Of a stretch of 64,000 nt of DNA, positions 11,061 to 22,232 are shown one piece after another (within the stretch, counting starts at the first letter, position 1; the number at the start of each line of letters is the position of its first letter). Below the pieces are notes generated by a model. It ran no database searches. It had not been told where the DNA came from and worked only from the letters and a program-made list of their open reading frames with translations. The stretch covers positions 434,001 to 498,000 of the forward strand of contig OZ037910.1 of assembly GCA_964035575.1 (NCBI GenBank). Direction: 5' to 3'. A program made the position numbers and the translations under genes. Origin of the DNA: Rhynchopus sp. YZ270_cl-10 (taxonomy: Eukaryota > Euglenozoa > Diplonemea > Diplonemida > Diplonemidae).

Positions 11061-12021
11061 GGACAAGGCATGACCGACGCGAGTCGAGGCACCGACGCCC
11101 TTGGAGCACCAGGGGGCTCTGGTGACAACCGTTGGTCCACATCTCTCTCTGTGGCGACCGTTTCGACGCTTGCGACGGCAACTACCACTCGCACACCGCA
11201 CACCTGGGACACCGTTGGGTGGAAAAGATACTACTGAAAGCGGAAAGGGAAGGGAGCTGGGGGAGCACCCTTTGTCCTACTTGCTGAGAACCTTGAGGGG
11301 TCGTGCACAGGGGGTTGCAAAGAGTGTCTCTCTTTGAAACGAAACTACGAACAAAGCTGATAAACGCAAAACCCCTCTGCGACAACAGGCATCTGAAGAT
11401 TCGACGACGGCAGCAACCTTATCAGTGTGTGCACCAAATTGACCTCAGGCAGACGCATGAGGCGATAGAAGATATAGGAATTCAAAAGAACGATTCAGAT
11501 ATTATTTTCACTCAAAAGATGGAGTTGTGTCCACCAGCGAAAAGAAAGAAGAAAAGAAAAAAGGGGGGCTGTGGGTGACCTTTTATTTTGAATAAATCTG
11601 TTTGGTTTTTTTGGTGTAAGTCTGAACCGTCTCTCAATGAAAAGTAAAATTGGCATTGTACCATCCAGATGGACAACCAAAACCGCGTCACCGTGCTGTC
11701 CCTTTTGCAATACATTTCGAGGTGTGCATTAAAAAGTGAAGTTATTAATGCAGGCACCTCTGACTGACCCACGTACGATGCCAGCTGGATGAAAGCACAA
11801 GTGTTTAAAAAAAAAGCCTTCGTTTATCCGAAAAACCCTTGGTTTTTTTCTCTCCAGTTCACTTGTATTATTACTTTATGTGTATTTTTTTTCGTTAGTT
11901 CTCAATGCGGTAACAACGAGATTTGGTGTGGACGGGAACAGAAATAGGGGAAACGAGAGGAGGAAGGCAATGTAAGTGGAAGAGGAAAAAGAGGAAAGAA
12001 AAAGGGGGAAAAAAAAAAGAA
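11061..12021. other. Spacer with relic flank repeats and hairpin D2
   Basis: Contains a stub of the protease 3'-flank repeat (11278-11345) and a family D hairpin copy at 11735-11803 ('gactgacccacgtacgatgc'). Short frames on both strands lack recognisable domains. No gene can be supported. Confidence 0.5.
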
Positions 12022-12643
12022 AGATTTATTAGATGAACCTAAGCCTCTCTGTGCTTAGTCACCGTGAAAGAAAAGGTTGACTTGAAATACAACAGCCCTC
12101 TCGTGAACAGTATACCTTTGGTACAATGACCGGCTGTACCGGGGGGGCACCCCGATACATCCATTTCGTGGTTTTACATCTGATCTGAAAAAGAGAAACG
12201 TTATAATATTTTTGCTAGGATGTGTTCTCATCAATCTACTACTGTGTCTTGTTTTTCGTTGACCGCAACGTCATTTTTTTTTTCGGAAGCCATTTGGTCT
12301 CTTTCCCCTGAGTGGCGTACGATAACAATTGGGTGGGGAACGAATCGAATGAATGTGTTTATAAGATGAACTCTAAGCCTCTCTGTGCTCAGTCACCTTT
12401 GATCACAATTCATTATCAAAAAGAAAGTGAAGTTGAGAGTGCAAAGCGCCCTCTGGGACGCAGGCACTAACACTCCGCGGGGTTATCGAACCCCAGAAGA
12501 GAAAAAAAACTAAAAGGAAGCGTAACAAAATCTTACCGTTGACAGTTCAGACATATGCTCAGTTTCTCAGAACACTGTGTGTAAGAAAAAAAAAAATACT
12601 TGTAAGATGAATGGGCACTCTCGTGACCACACATCTTTACCAC
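12022..12643 (+). repeat. Hairpin cluster A3-B2-A4-C1-E2
   Basis: Five hairpin repeats of four families within 620 bp, all in + orientation: A at 12022-12063 and 12357-12398 (CTAAGC...GCTTAG or GCTCAG), B at 12078-12185, C at 12425-12496 (AGTGC...GCACT stem, then 'ggggttatcgaacccc'), and E at 12598-12643 (AGATG...CATCT). The spacing between copies is irregular. Confidence 0.7.
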
Positions 12644-12915
12644 TAAAAACAAAACAAACCGGGGGATATTTTTTTTTTGTGAAAATTAAGAGGTGACGGA
12701 AGGTGTTTCTGTAGGGTAGGGCATCACTAACTTTTGTTCACAATGTTACCATACAGTGCAACGTGGCTAAGTAGTCCTGTTGAGGCGGGCAAATAGTAAA
12801 CTACTGAACTACTTGCACACCTCAGCCGTGTCTCAGATATATTTTCCAGCCAAGGCCATTTTTTCAGGTACTAGACCTCACTGCATTGTACGGCGTTCTT
12901 TGTTTTTAAAGAGGT

Positions 12916-13013
12916 CCACCTGATTTTTACCCCGCGTATAGGCGCGTATAGGCCAAACCCCACCCATTTTTCCCAGCCTTTGCGCGCCTATACGCGGGGT
13001 AAAAATCAGGTGG
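12916..13013. mobile_element. 98-bp hairpin element with 31-bp arms
   Basis: The arms are perfect 31-bp inverted repeats beginning CCACCTGATTTTTACCCCGC, separated by about 36 bp. The flanks carry GAGGT directly on both sides (12911-12915 and 13014-13018), consistent with a 5-bp target duplication. It is non-coding. The superfamily is not determined. Confidence 0.75.
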
Positions 13014-13054
13014 GAGGTGGGGAAAAAGGGGAATAGAATAAGAGGGAAAGAAAA

Positions 13055-13824
13055 GTTTTATAAGATGAACCTAAGCCTCGCGGGGCTTAGTCACCTTAGG
13101 AAATGAGAGGCGCTTATGTCAGGGATATTGCGGGATATGGGATATGGGGAGGTCTGCGAGTTATTGCAGGAATATATTTCAGTTGTGTAACAAAGAAGAA
13201 GAAAAAAAGTGAAGTTGATAGTGCAAAACGCCTCTGGAACGCAGGCACTGACACTCCGCATTACAGGGAAGCTGTAAGCAGGAATACAGTCATTACCCCA
13301 CCCTGATCGGGAAGGGGGGACAACATGATTTAAAGTTTTAAAAAAAAATGCACACACCCCCCATCAGACCCTCGGGAAGACAGTATGCATGGGTACTAAA
13401 CGAAGAGAACGGAACAGAAGAAATATCAAATTAGCCTTGTGTGGTGTTAACGAACACAGTGCGGGGGTTGGATGGGGGAAATAGGAAGGGAAGGTAGAGA
13501 GGGGGAGCATTTCAGATGGTAGGTCCTCACCCTACCTGTGGCATGTGGGTGGGAGGGGGAGGGGTAACTGGGGTATGTTGCTCAATGTATAGGTCGAAGC
13601 CTTTTTTGAACTATTTTTTGTTGTATCGACAATCACGTTACACCTACTGGTATAACGATCTGTACTCAATGTCGGCCGAAGCCTATGTACTACTTTTTTT
13701 TTTGATAAAATCTGTTGGTTTTTTTTTTCGCAGTTGTTGCTTCAGGGAGCCCCCCCGTTCGCTAGAAGAAAATGAAAAAAGAAAAGTTTATAAGATGATC
13801 CTAAACCTCTCGTGTTTAGTCACC
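13055..13824 (+). repeat. Hairpin repeats A5, C2, I1 and A6
   Basis: A5 13055-13095, C2 13209-13260, I1 13621-13693 and A6 13786-13824, all + strand. A6 reads CTAAAC...GTTTAG where the family norm is CTAAGC...GCTTAG, a two-sided change that keeps the stem. A5 extends its stem to CTAAGCC...GGGCTTAG. I1 pairs CGTTA with TAACG where copy I3 pairs CCTGCA with TGCAGG. Confidence 0.7.
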
Positions 13825-14210
13825 TAAAGAAAACACACTTTTTTTTTGAAAGGAAAACAGAAAAAAACGGTGTACAAATAAAAGAAGAAGAAAGAGAGAG
13901 AGAAAGTTGTTTTCGCAAAAGTGAGAGGTAATACTTTCACATCAGGTTGAATTCATTTTTTTTCGTTTGCATCTGAAAAGAAGAAAAAAAAGATTGGGTC
14001 TTTGTTTGTGCGCTCAAAGCCAGGGTCTAACAAAAAAAAAGGTACGCACTACAATTTGTTGGTATCTATGAACTCAACGCGAATCGCACAGACAATTTAC
14101 AAAAATGCATGCTTTTATTTTTCCCTTTTTTTTTGCTTTTTTGTTTTCTTCCCTACGCGCTGTCTCCAATCTTTTAAAAAAACCGACTCACCAAATAGAA
14201 CCCTCTTTTT

Positions 14211-17042
14211 TTAACAAAGCGGGTCTAAGAAAGGGCTGTGCATTGTTTCGCTGACAAGCTCTGTAATTGCCTCGTCGAGCTGCGGTGCCTTCGCCTGCTC
14301 CTGCTCGCTGAGATGCAAATGAAATGAGTTTGCAGCTTCCACTGCACGCTTGTGAAGCAGACTGATTGCCTTTTGCCCTTTCAGGTTTGCCTCATCCACA
14401 CAACGTGTCAGACGGGACACTTCCTCCTCATGAGAAGTGTTCATTGCTTGGTGCGCCTGCACACCATCTGTTGCCTGCGCCTCTAAGGATGCCAGCTTCT
14501 TCTTTAATATTCCCATTTGGAATTCATGCTCTAAGTGTTCATGCGCCAACCTCGTTTCAGACCATTTCTCGTGTTTGTCTCTATCATTAGCAGCCTCTGC
14601 AGCAGACACCTCCTCCTCAAGCCTTCTTGCCCTTGCTTTAAGCTTTGCATTGTCAAAGGAAACAGTGTTCAACTCCTTTTCACTTTGCCTTGCTCTCCGC
14701 ACCCAATGATCGGTCTGCGTTTCTTGGTCATAATCATGAAGTTTCCCTACATGCTGCATCGCCTTTAACTGTTTGTTACTCTTCTGCAAGGCCTTGCATT
14801 TTTGCAGGACAATCGCTAGCGCCTCTTTGTCGGGCATGCCACATAGGTCTGCCGTCAGAGGTGACGCTGTTTCGGCAGTCCCAGAGGCCTCTGCAATCGC
14901 AGATCTGCTCTCTTTTCTCAGTTTTGACAAATTGTCTAGGTAGTGGTCTAGGCGGGTCTCGAGCTCCTGGTTCCTGCGAGAGAGGAGGGTGTTCTCTTCG
15001 TCCATGGTGTTGTACCGCTCCTTCATGTTCCTGTGTGCGGTGGTTACCTCGGCAAGACCTTCTAGTGCTGCTGCTTGGCCGTAGTACTTTCGGTGGGTGA
15101 CCTTGAGGTCTTGTTGTAGCTCAGCGTTTTGCGCTTCGCGTTCGGCGAGAAGCGCGGTAACTCGAGAGAGCTCTGTCCGCGCACGGTCTTCAGAATCCTT
15201 TTGCTGTGCTTCTAATTCCCGCAACGCGCCTTCTGCCAGTTCAATGTCGTCCTGGAGAGTCGCGATATGCTGTAAATTATGCCGATCCGTCGTCACCCTC
15301 TCCATCTGTAGATCTACCAAGGCAGTTCTCAGGTCCGTAATCACTTCTTTCGTTTCGTCCTCATTTTTTGCGATTGTGTTTACAATGGTGCGAGCCTTTG
15401 CCATATAGGAGAGCGTTCGGATCGCTTCGTCAACATAGTTATCAGAAGGGGATAAAGTACCGAGGAGGATGGTCCTGCTGTTGCCGCCTAAGGCTTCACT
15501 AAGAATCCAGGTTAAGACAGATTCGCGATAAGGGATGACCTTGTTGCCTGAGGTGAGCGCATCGATGACCCTGCGGAGGGTGGAGAGGGAGCGGTTTATG
15601 GTCGCACATTCTTCCTGCCGTTTGGTTTGCTCCTGTTCGTTGTTGGTGTTGGTCGCGGTGTTTGCCACATCGTGCATGATCCTTTCACTTCCTGCTAAAT
15701 CAACCAGATTCAAATTCGCCACCCTAGTAGACAACTCCCCACCTACCAGCAACGTCTGCGTCAACGTCACCCTAAAAATCACATGAGATCTCGAAGACAA
15801 ATCATTATGCGAGGTAACCCCCAATGCTCTCGCCCGCGCACCAGATTCAATCACCTCTTGGCATCCTTCCAACGAATTGATCTCCTTTACACTGAGCCCT
15901 TCAACGAAAGGCCCGGTAACCGGATGCAAACGCACTCTGAGCTTTGGGGGTTTTGTACTCCCTGCGGATGAGTCGGCGTTAAGAAGGTCTCTTGCCCGCT
16001 CTTTGTAAACCTCTAAATGACGGATATCAACGCGAAACGACTTTTCCACCCCATCCACCTTCCTCGTTTCCTCCGAAATCCGAGCAAACAGCGCCTCGCA
16101 GATCCGTGGAATCAACCCCCTCTCTGCATGCTGTGTGATCCTCCCACCCCCTTCTTCAGCACATTCCGCTAACGGGCCTAACATCGTATAGGTCTTCCCC
16201 GACCCCGTCTGCCCATACGCCATCAAACAGCTGTTAAACCCACTAAACAAATTTTCCACCGCCTTCACCCCTACCGCCTTAAACGCCCTCTTTTGCGCGC
16301 AAATTCTCTCCTCTGTTGGTGATAATGTGGTTGCATGGAGACGGGCCTGTTGCGGGTCGTCCAGCACCTTATCAAATTCGAATATCTTTGAACGCACAGA
16401 AACCTCCGAAATCGACCCCTTTTCGGAGGAGGTAAGCTGGGTCATACTCTCATTCGAGGTTGCAGATCGGATCCGAATCACCGCCTTCACGGTATCTCTT
16501 GGAGAGAAATGGAGTTCTCTCGCCTGCTCAGTGTATTCCTGCGCAGCAATGGAAGCCCTGCGACACAACACAGATGGACGTCTGTCAGGACACACACTGA
16601 TCTGCGCCATATACTCCCCAAACTCCGACCCCCTCCTCTTCTTCCCCCTCTGCTGAAAGGTCTGCGGCGAACCCGACCGTTCTCTGGTGAGGTTTTGACT
16701 GCTCCCACTGCGGGCCGCCTTTCGAGGGATCGGACTCACACTTTGCTTCTCAAATGGGGCGTAATGGGTCAGGTCTGGGTCTTCCTGGAGATCCTCATCG
16801 GGCGCTTCAGAAAAGAGAATGGGAGGTGGGGGAGGAGGAGTAGAAGTGTCGGTGATCGCATTAGGATCGGATCGGACCACCACCTTCTTACGGCCTACGG
16901 TGTTTGCATTGACCTTCCTGAAGGAGCCGGAGGCCGTAGTGTTCGCAGTACTGCCTAAGCCTTTGGGGACGCTTCCGGCTCGACGAAAGGAGGGTACACG
17001 GACCTTGGGTGCTTTGCTGCCGACCGAGAGTTCTGCGACCAT
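14211..17042 (-). CDS. Kinesin, probably kinesin-3-like, N-terminal motor
   Basis: 943 residues with no intron. A Ser/Pro-rich N-terminal extension of about 185 residues comes first. The motor domain (about 186-550) has P-loop GQTGSGKT at 277-284, switch I NDLSSRSH and switch II DLAGSER. The segment VIPYRESVLTWILSEALGGN and the VNTIAKNED neck resemble the kinesin-3 (KIF1/Unc104) group. A long coiled coil rich in Glu, Ala and Arg runs from about 560 to the C-terminus. I see no FHA or PH domain, which classical kinesin-3 cargo motors carry. The frame stays open upstream to 17507, but the Met at 17042 is chosen because the sequence before it is Pro- and hydrophobic-rich, low-complexity and spacer-like. 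The protein is a plus-end-directed microtubule motor by family. Confidence 0.92.
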   Translation of the reverse strand: MVAELSVGSKAPKVRVPSFRRAGSVPKGLGSTANTTASGSFRKVNANTVGRKKVVVRSDPNAITDTSTPPPPPPILFSEAPDEDLQEDPDLTHYAPFEKQSVSPIPRKAARSGSSQNLTRERSGSPQTFQQRGKKRRGSEFGEYMAQISVCPDRRPSVLCRRASIAAQEYTEQARELHFSPRDTVKAVIRIRSATSNESMTQLTSSEKGSISEVSVRSKIFEFDKVLDDPQQARLHATTLSPTEERICAQKRAFKAVGVKAVENLFSGFNSCLMAYGQTGSGKTYTMLGPLAECAEEGGGRITQHAERGLIPRICEALFARISEETRKVDGVEKSFRVDIRHLEVYKERARDLLNADSSAGSTKPPKLRVRLHPVTGPFVEGLSVKEINSLEGCQEVIESGARARALGVTSHNDLSSRSHVIFRVTLTQTLLVGGELSTRVANLNLVDLAGSERIMHDVANTATNTNNEQEQTKRQEECATINRSLSTLRRVIDALTSGNKVIPYRESVLTWILSEALGGNSRTILLGTLSPSDNYVDEAIRTLSYMAKARTIVNTIAKNEDETKEVITDLRTALVDLQMERVTTDRHNLQHIATLQDDIELAEGALRELEAQQKDSEDRARTELSRVTALLAEREAQNAELQQDLKVTHRKYYGQAAALEGLAEVTTAHRNMKERYNTMDEENTLLSRRNQELETRLDHYLDNLSKLRKESRSAIAEASGTAETASPLTADLCGMPDKEALAIVLQKCKALQKSNKQLKAMQHVGKLHDYDQETQTDHWVRRARQSEKELNTVSFDNAKLKARARRLEEEVSAAEAANDRDKHEKWSETRLAHEHLEHEFQMGILKKKLASLEAQATDGVQAHQAMNTSHEEEVSRLTRCVDEANLKGQKAISLLHKRAVEAANSFHLHLSEQEQAKAPQLDEAITELVSETMHSPFLDPLC

Positions 17043-17312
17043 TATGAGAGGAAGAAGAAGAAGAAGAAGGGGGGAGGTGTGTGTGTGAGGGGGGAAAGGA
17101 CCTAAGGGAGGTTGAGGGGGGGGTGTGGAAGTTTGGTTTTTGGAGGGGAGGGGGGGAGGTTTGGCTTCAATAGGGTTGGCGAAAAAATGTATTGTGGTGT
17201 GATCACCAAACCGATTCTCTGTGATTCTCTCGAAGCGTGCTCCGCAAATCTTAATATAGTCCCTAGCAGGTCTCCGTGGAATCACAAGGTCCCAGATACT
17301 CCCTTTTTTCGG

Positions 17313-17340
17313 GTACCGAGACACCCGTCTCGGTACCCTC
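17313..17340. repeat. Perfect 12-bp-stem hairpin
   Basis: GGGTACCGAGAC, a 4-base loop, then its exact complement GTCTCGGTACCC. It lies about 270 bp upstream of the kinesin start in a stretch with other inverted sequence. Confidence 0.75.
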
Positions 17341-17447
17341 CTGACAACTTCCCGAAATACACCCAATATGGTGTGATTCAGGGGGGTACGGACAACCCAC
17401 GGGAGAACCATTGGTTCCGGGGGGAAAAAACATCGAAAGATGGCCGT

Positions 17448-17569
17448 GTTGAAATACAACACAGCTCTTTTCGAGTTCGGGATAGTGTATCGGAAGTAAG
17501 AGGTCAATCAGGTGAAAAGACTGTTGAAGACACAGGGTCACGAGTCCTGTGATGTAGGGTCCGGTTGGG
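17448..17569 (+). repeat. Hairpin repeats B12 and M2
   Basis: A diverged family B copy (17448-17496, 'gttgaaatacaacacagctc') is followed by family M (17531-17569, CACAGG...CCTGTG, then 'gatgtagggtccggttggg'), the second copy of the sequence at 7568-7608. Confidence 0.6.
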
Positions 17570-17639
17570 TTGAAAAAAGAGATTAGGGCTTTGGAACTGA
17601 GATTGGGGTTTTGGAAGGAAAGGGAAAAAAGGGTGGTGT

Positions 17640-18070
17640 TGTCATTTTTTTTTTTTTTGCATTTTTTTTTGTTGTGTTTTTTTTTTTTTTCCTCCATCAA
17701 TATTTTGTGTTTTAAAAAATCTTGTTGCTTTTTTCATAAAAAAGAGTAGTTTTTTTTGGTTTGTTTTTGAAATTAAAAATCTTGTTTTTTTGCTTTGAAA
17801 AAGAAAATAAAGTCTTTTTGTTTGGGTTTTTTTTTTGTGTTTTTTTTTTATTGGCAGAGAATTTGTTTAAAATTAACATCAAAAAATACGCTTTTTTTAG
17901 TTTTTTTTAGTATCATTTTTTTGTTTGTTTTTTTATGTTTTTTTTTTTTTTTGTTTGTTTTTTTTTGGTTTTTTTTTTGCATTTTTTTTTGTTTGTTTGC
18001 TTTTAGTTTTGTTTTTTTAGTTTTTTTTTTTGCTTTTTTTGTATCTTTTTTTTTTGCCACTTGCATTTTT
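17640..18070. repeat. T-rich low-complexity tract
   Basis: About 430 bp made mostly of T runs broken by single G, A or C. The open frames here on both strands (Phe-rich on +, Lys-rich on -) are artefacts of composition. The rest of 18.1-20.3 kb is AT-rich spacer with no supportable gene, apart from the hairpin copies listed separately. Confidence 0.8.
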
Positions 18071-18743
18071 TTTTGTCATTGTTGGGGATGGGGGGGTGTT
18101 ACGCCTTGTTTTTTAAAAAAATCATGTTGTTGTTGTGTTAAAATTCCTTTTTTTTTTAGGGTAAATACTGTCTAGCAATATTTTGGCTATATTCCCTTAA
18201 TTAACGTCCATCTCTTATATCTTATCAGCCTAAGGTGGACACATTCCTTCTTCGCACCACACCCACACATACCCACACCCTTTTTTTAAAGCTTTTGTTC
18301 GGTGAACCTTGCAAGAGAAAGAAAAAGGGAAAGGAATTTATTTGAAAATTATGTCTTGTTTTTTTGCCTCGAAAAAAATGGGAAAAATAAGGAAAAAAAA
18401 AATGTGCGATGTGTGGTAAAACGAAAAGAAGCTTGAAAAGAGAAAAGTGCAACACGGCGTGCCTTATAACTAGGGGACGCAGAGGGGGGCACTCGAATGA
18501 AAAGAGAGAAGAAGAAAATATTACAATAAAGCTTTGAAAAACAAAAAAAGCAATCTGTTTTTTTTTTTCCTTTTTCTCTCAAAAAAAAATCCCCTTTTTT
18601 TGTTTTTTTCACATTTTTGCAAAAAGAAGAGTGGAGACCTTAGCAGAAGAAAATTCGACATAAAAACCAAATAAACAAAAAAAAAAGTGGATCAAAACAA
18701 TTGTATTCAATGAATTGCTTACAAAAATAAAAAAAAATGAAAA

Positions 18744-18850
18744 GTTTATAAGATGACTCTAAGCCTCTCGTGCTTAGTCAAAAAAACTTCGCCTCAAAAG
18801 AATAACTTGAAAGATGGAAAGGCACTCTCGTACAAAAACACATCTTTCAA
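18744..18850 (+). repeat. Hairpin repeats A7 and E3
   Basis: A7 (18744-18780) is a standard copy. E3 (18804-18850) has a perfect 10-bp stem, TTGAAAGATG with CATCTTTCAA, enclosing the loop 'ggcactctcg'. E3 is the clearest fold of family E. Confidence 0.75.
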
Positions 18851-19570
18851 ATTAATATTTCAACTTTTTTTTAAAAATCCCACAACAACAACAACAACAA
18901 AACTAAAACGGGGGGAAATGGGGGACAAAAAAAAAGGGAGAAATTGGGGGAAGATCGACTAAAGCTTCTCTTCCAATCTTCAATTATTTTCTTTTCGTTT
19001 TTTTTTTTTTTGAAAAAAAAAAAAAAGGGAGAGGGAGATTTTTTTGATTTGAGGGGGGATTCTGTGTCATAGTATTATTGCCTCTTCATTCAAAACTATG
19101 ATGCAGAAATCCGTCCTCAAAAAAAAAAAAACATCCCCCCCCTTTCCCATCGAAGCAAGGAAGAAAAACACAGAAAATAAGAAAAAAAAAATTGGGAGGG
19201 AATCGGGGGGAAATGTGTGTTGTTCGCCATCTATATAAATTTTTGAAAAAAATTGGTCCCTTTTTTTTATTGCATCAACAACAACCACCCCACCCGAGGA
19301 CAGGGTACTACTGCAGGTACAAAGACAAAAAATATTTCCGGGGTGGAAAAAAAAAACCCTCATTCGACAAAAATAAAGACTGGCTGTTGCAAGAAGAACG
19401 GGGGGAATTGGGGGGAAGAATCGGGAATGGGGAGGTAACGAGTTCTAACGGACTACCCTTAAACCATTTTGTATTTGTTTTTTTTTTTTTAATTTTTTCA
19501 AAAAAGAAATTTGGAGTGCAATCAATCCCACCCCCCCCATAAAACGTACAAAATCGGGTCAAAATAGATT

Positions 19571-19674
19571 TGACTTGAAAAATACAAAGCCCTCTCGTGA
19601 ACAGTGTACTCTCTGCTACGATTTTTCGGGGGGGGTGGACCACCCCAACCATGCAGTCCTACAATCCATTTTCG
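19571..19674 (+). repeat. Hairpin repeat B3
   Basis: Family B copy in spacer: 'gccctctcgtgaacagtgta', then 'ggggggtggaccacccc' hairpin, then 'cctacaatccattt'. + orientation. Confidence 0.65.
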
Positions 19675-20307
19675 AATCAATTTCCTATCATAAGCGTGGA
19701 ATAGGTTAAAAGAAAAGGAGGGGGAAATGAGGGGAAAAACGAAGAAGAAGTTTTTGGAAGATCTTGGAAGCAAAAAAAAAAAAAAAAACTGTACACAACC
19801 AGGTGGGTAGTTTGTTTTGTCTTTTTTTTTTTGTGAAGAAAAAATAAATTTATAAAAAAAAACATACACAACTGCTTTCTAGAGGTAAACGGGTGAGTTT
19901 ACCTAAAACAAGCTTTATTTTTTCCTTTTTTTTTCGCTTTAAAACCCGACAGGTGGACCAATATAAGTTTTGCTGGGAAAAACAAATAAAAAGCAGCACC
20001 CATCATCCCTTCCTTCACCTTGCCCCCCCATCACCCGAATCCCTAGACCATAGGTAAAAAAATCTGTCTCATTTGCTCACTAACTATTTCTCTCTCTCTC
20101 TTTTTTTTTGAGGAATTCTCTTTTTTTGTATCCCCTCCAAAGTACCCCACCCCCAACACCACTCCCCTCACTAAAATAAAATGGAACCCAAAAGAAAAAA
20201 AATGTGTTTTGTTTTGTTTTTGCATTGTGTCAGACTCACTGCAAATCCTTGTAGGGATCTTGTTTTTTTTTTTACCCTTCTTTCGGCATTGTATTGAACT
20301 TCGCCTT

Positions 20308-22232
20308 CTAGTTGTCAACATCCTCGACCTGGAGTGTGTGTGATGTGGGTTATGCTATTTTTGTGAGTGAGCACCATTGGTGACACTATTTTCCCCGCTT
20401 CCACTCAGTTCACATAAATGAAAGGTGACTTGAAATCGTGGTACAATGACCAATCTGGCTTTCGGAAGAAAAAAATATTGAAGTATTCCTCACAGTGAAC
20501 CACATATTTTCGAAAAAAAATCTGCAAAAAAAAAAGCGAAACTTTCAAAAAGTTTTCATACCTGGGTGCCGTCCTTGTTGGAGTTCTCGTCCTCGGACCA
20601 GAGGGTAAGGTTGTCACGGATGAGCTGCATGATGAGGGTCGCCTCCTTGTACTCTGCCTCGGGGAGGTTCTCGAGCTCCTGCACGGCCTCGTCGAAGTTG
20701 GACTTGGCCAGCTGGATGCCCTCCTCAGTGTTCCTCAGGATCTCGTAGTAGAAGACGGACAGGTTCAGAACAAGTCCCAGTCTCGTGGGGTTGGCGACCT
20801 GCAAGGGAGAGAGGGAGATACGGGAGATAAGGGAGATAAGGGAGATAAGGGAGAATTAAAGACAACTTGAAAGATGAACGTGCCTCTCGTGGGTGGACAC
20901 ATCCCTTTTATTAAACAAAGGTTTCATAAGATGAACTCTAAGCCTCTGTGTGCTTAGTCAACCACATTTAAAAAAAAGAAAAAGAAAGAAATGCATACGG
21001 GAAGGTTGGACTTTGCCGTTTCGAGGGCGTCAGTGTAGGCCTGGAGTGCCGCCTGCTTGTGCTTGGGGTCCATTGTCGCCTCGACGTGGTAACGGTGGTA
21101 GTCTCCCTGCATCTTCTTGAAGAACACCCTGTGGAGAGGAGGGGGGTGAAGAGTGAAGAGGAGGGAGGGGCAATTCAAACCGACAATTTTTGACTTGAAA
21201 TACAGCCCTTTCGTCGACCTTTTTGGTACAATAACCCGGTCGTAGTGACCCTCAACCATACAGCCCTACAATCCATTTCAAGGCTTACCTCTTGATAAAG
21301 AAAGCTAAGCTGAGCTGAGCTGCATTTCACACTGCCTTTAATTGTTAACTACTCCATTGCTTTTTGAGCTCTCTTGAGAGCACCGAGGAACGCTGCATAC
21401 CTGTCGTCGGATCCTCCCTGGACGAGCACGTCTCTCTCAAGCAGGTTAATGATGTCCTCACAGATCTCGGAGAGCTCGGCCTCGACCATCTCGCGGTACT
21501 CTTTCACCTGTTCATGGGTGTTGATTATTTTTTTGGGTGCACATAAGAAGAACCATAGCTGATGCAGGCACCCTCCTACCACTACGATGACAGCCATCCG
21601 TATGAAGACATATGAAAGCAAGGATGACTGCCGACATCTATCAATTTATCAAAAGAGTATTTCAACATATGCAATCAATTGTTTCATATACTAACTATTC
21701 TACTGAATAGATGGTATAATAGGGTGCAATCAATAAACTTGATAGCATAGGAGGAGGAGGGATCAACAACAATACTCCAATTCTTTCTTTTTATGTTTTG
21801 CAAAACGTAAAAAATAGTAACTCTGATAAGGTAAGTAAAAGGAAAAAAAGGTTTTTTCGTTGATTGCTCAATTACCCTGTTTGAGGGGTGGTTGGCGACC
21901 GTATCTGAGGAACTATTTCTCCTTTAAGCTACGCTTGTAGGAATTAAAAAAAAATGCCCTACCTTGGCAGCGTTTCCGGTTTGCTTTTGTTCTTCGCGCT
22001 GCTCAATCGAACTCAACACACGCCACGAGGCACGACGGATCCCGACGGAGTTCTTGTATGCAACCGAAAGGAGGTTTCTCTCGTCCTGCGAGAGCTTTGC
22101 ACTGTCCTTCACCACGGCCTTCATACAGAGAACCATCTCATCGTAACGCTCGGCCTGTTCCGCAAGCTTTGCCGCGAATATGAGGTCGTCCCTGCAGGTA
22201 GGCAGACGGAACTTCGGCGATGCAGCAACCAT
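20308..22232 (-). CDS. 14-3-3 protein, five exons
   Basis: Phosphoserine/threonine-binding adaptor. Exons (minus strand): 21963-22232, 21401-21507, 20999-21128, 20562-20798, 20308-20328. They join in phase to a 254-residue protein, the usual family length. Visible family segments include [38 protein letters not shown] and the C-terminal [10 protein letters not shown] and LIRDNLTLW. Donors are GTAGGG, GTATGC, GTATGC and GTATGA. The last exon is only 21 bp and encodes VEDVDN plus TAG, the acidic tail; without it the frame would end one codon after the GTATGA donor. Introns 1, 2 and 3 carry hairpin copies F1, B4, and E4 plus A8, all antisense to the gene. Intron 3 also has a GGGAGATAA minisatellite at 20816-20852. 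Confidence 0.93.
20864..20963 (+). repeat. Hairpin repeats E4 and A8 in 14-3-3 intron 3
   Basis: E4 20864-20907 (GATG...CATC stem around 'gtgcctctcgtgg') and A8 20931-20963. Both are antisense to the host gene and end shortly before the exon. Confidence 0.65.
21191..21280 (+). repeat. Hairpin repeat B4 in 14-3-3 intron 2
   Basis: Starts 'gacttgaaatacagcccttt' and ends 'cctacaatccatttc'. The GTAC...GTAC element is degraded. Antisense to the gene. Confidence 0.6.
21681..21731 (+). repeat. Repeat F1 in 14-3-3 intron 1
   Basis: Family F: 'tttcatatactaactattct' then 'actgaatagatggtataat'. The core CTATTC-TACT-GAATAG is a hairpin. This copy is an uninterrupted version of the sequence that carries two insertions at 52.8-53.1 kb. 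Confidence 0.7.

Noticed and set aside
17795-18175. Long Phe-rich and Lys-rich reading frames
   Set aside because: Composition artefact of a T-rich tract, with no domain and no codon bias.
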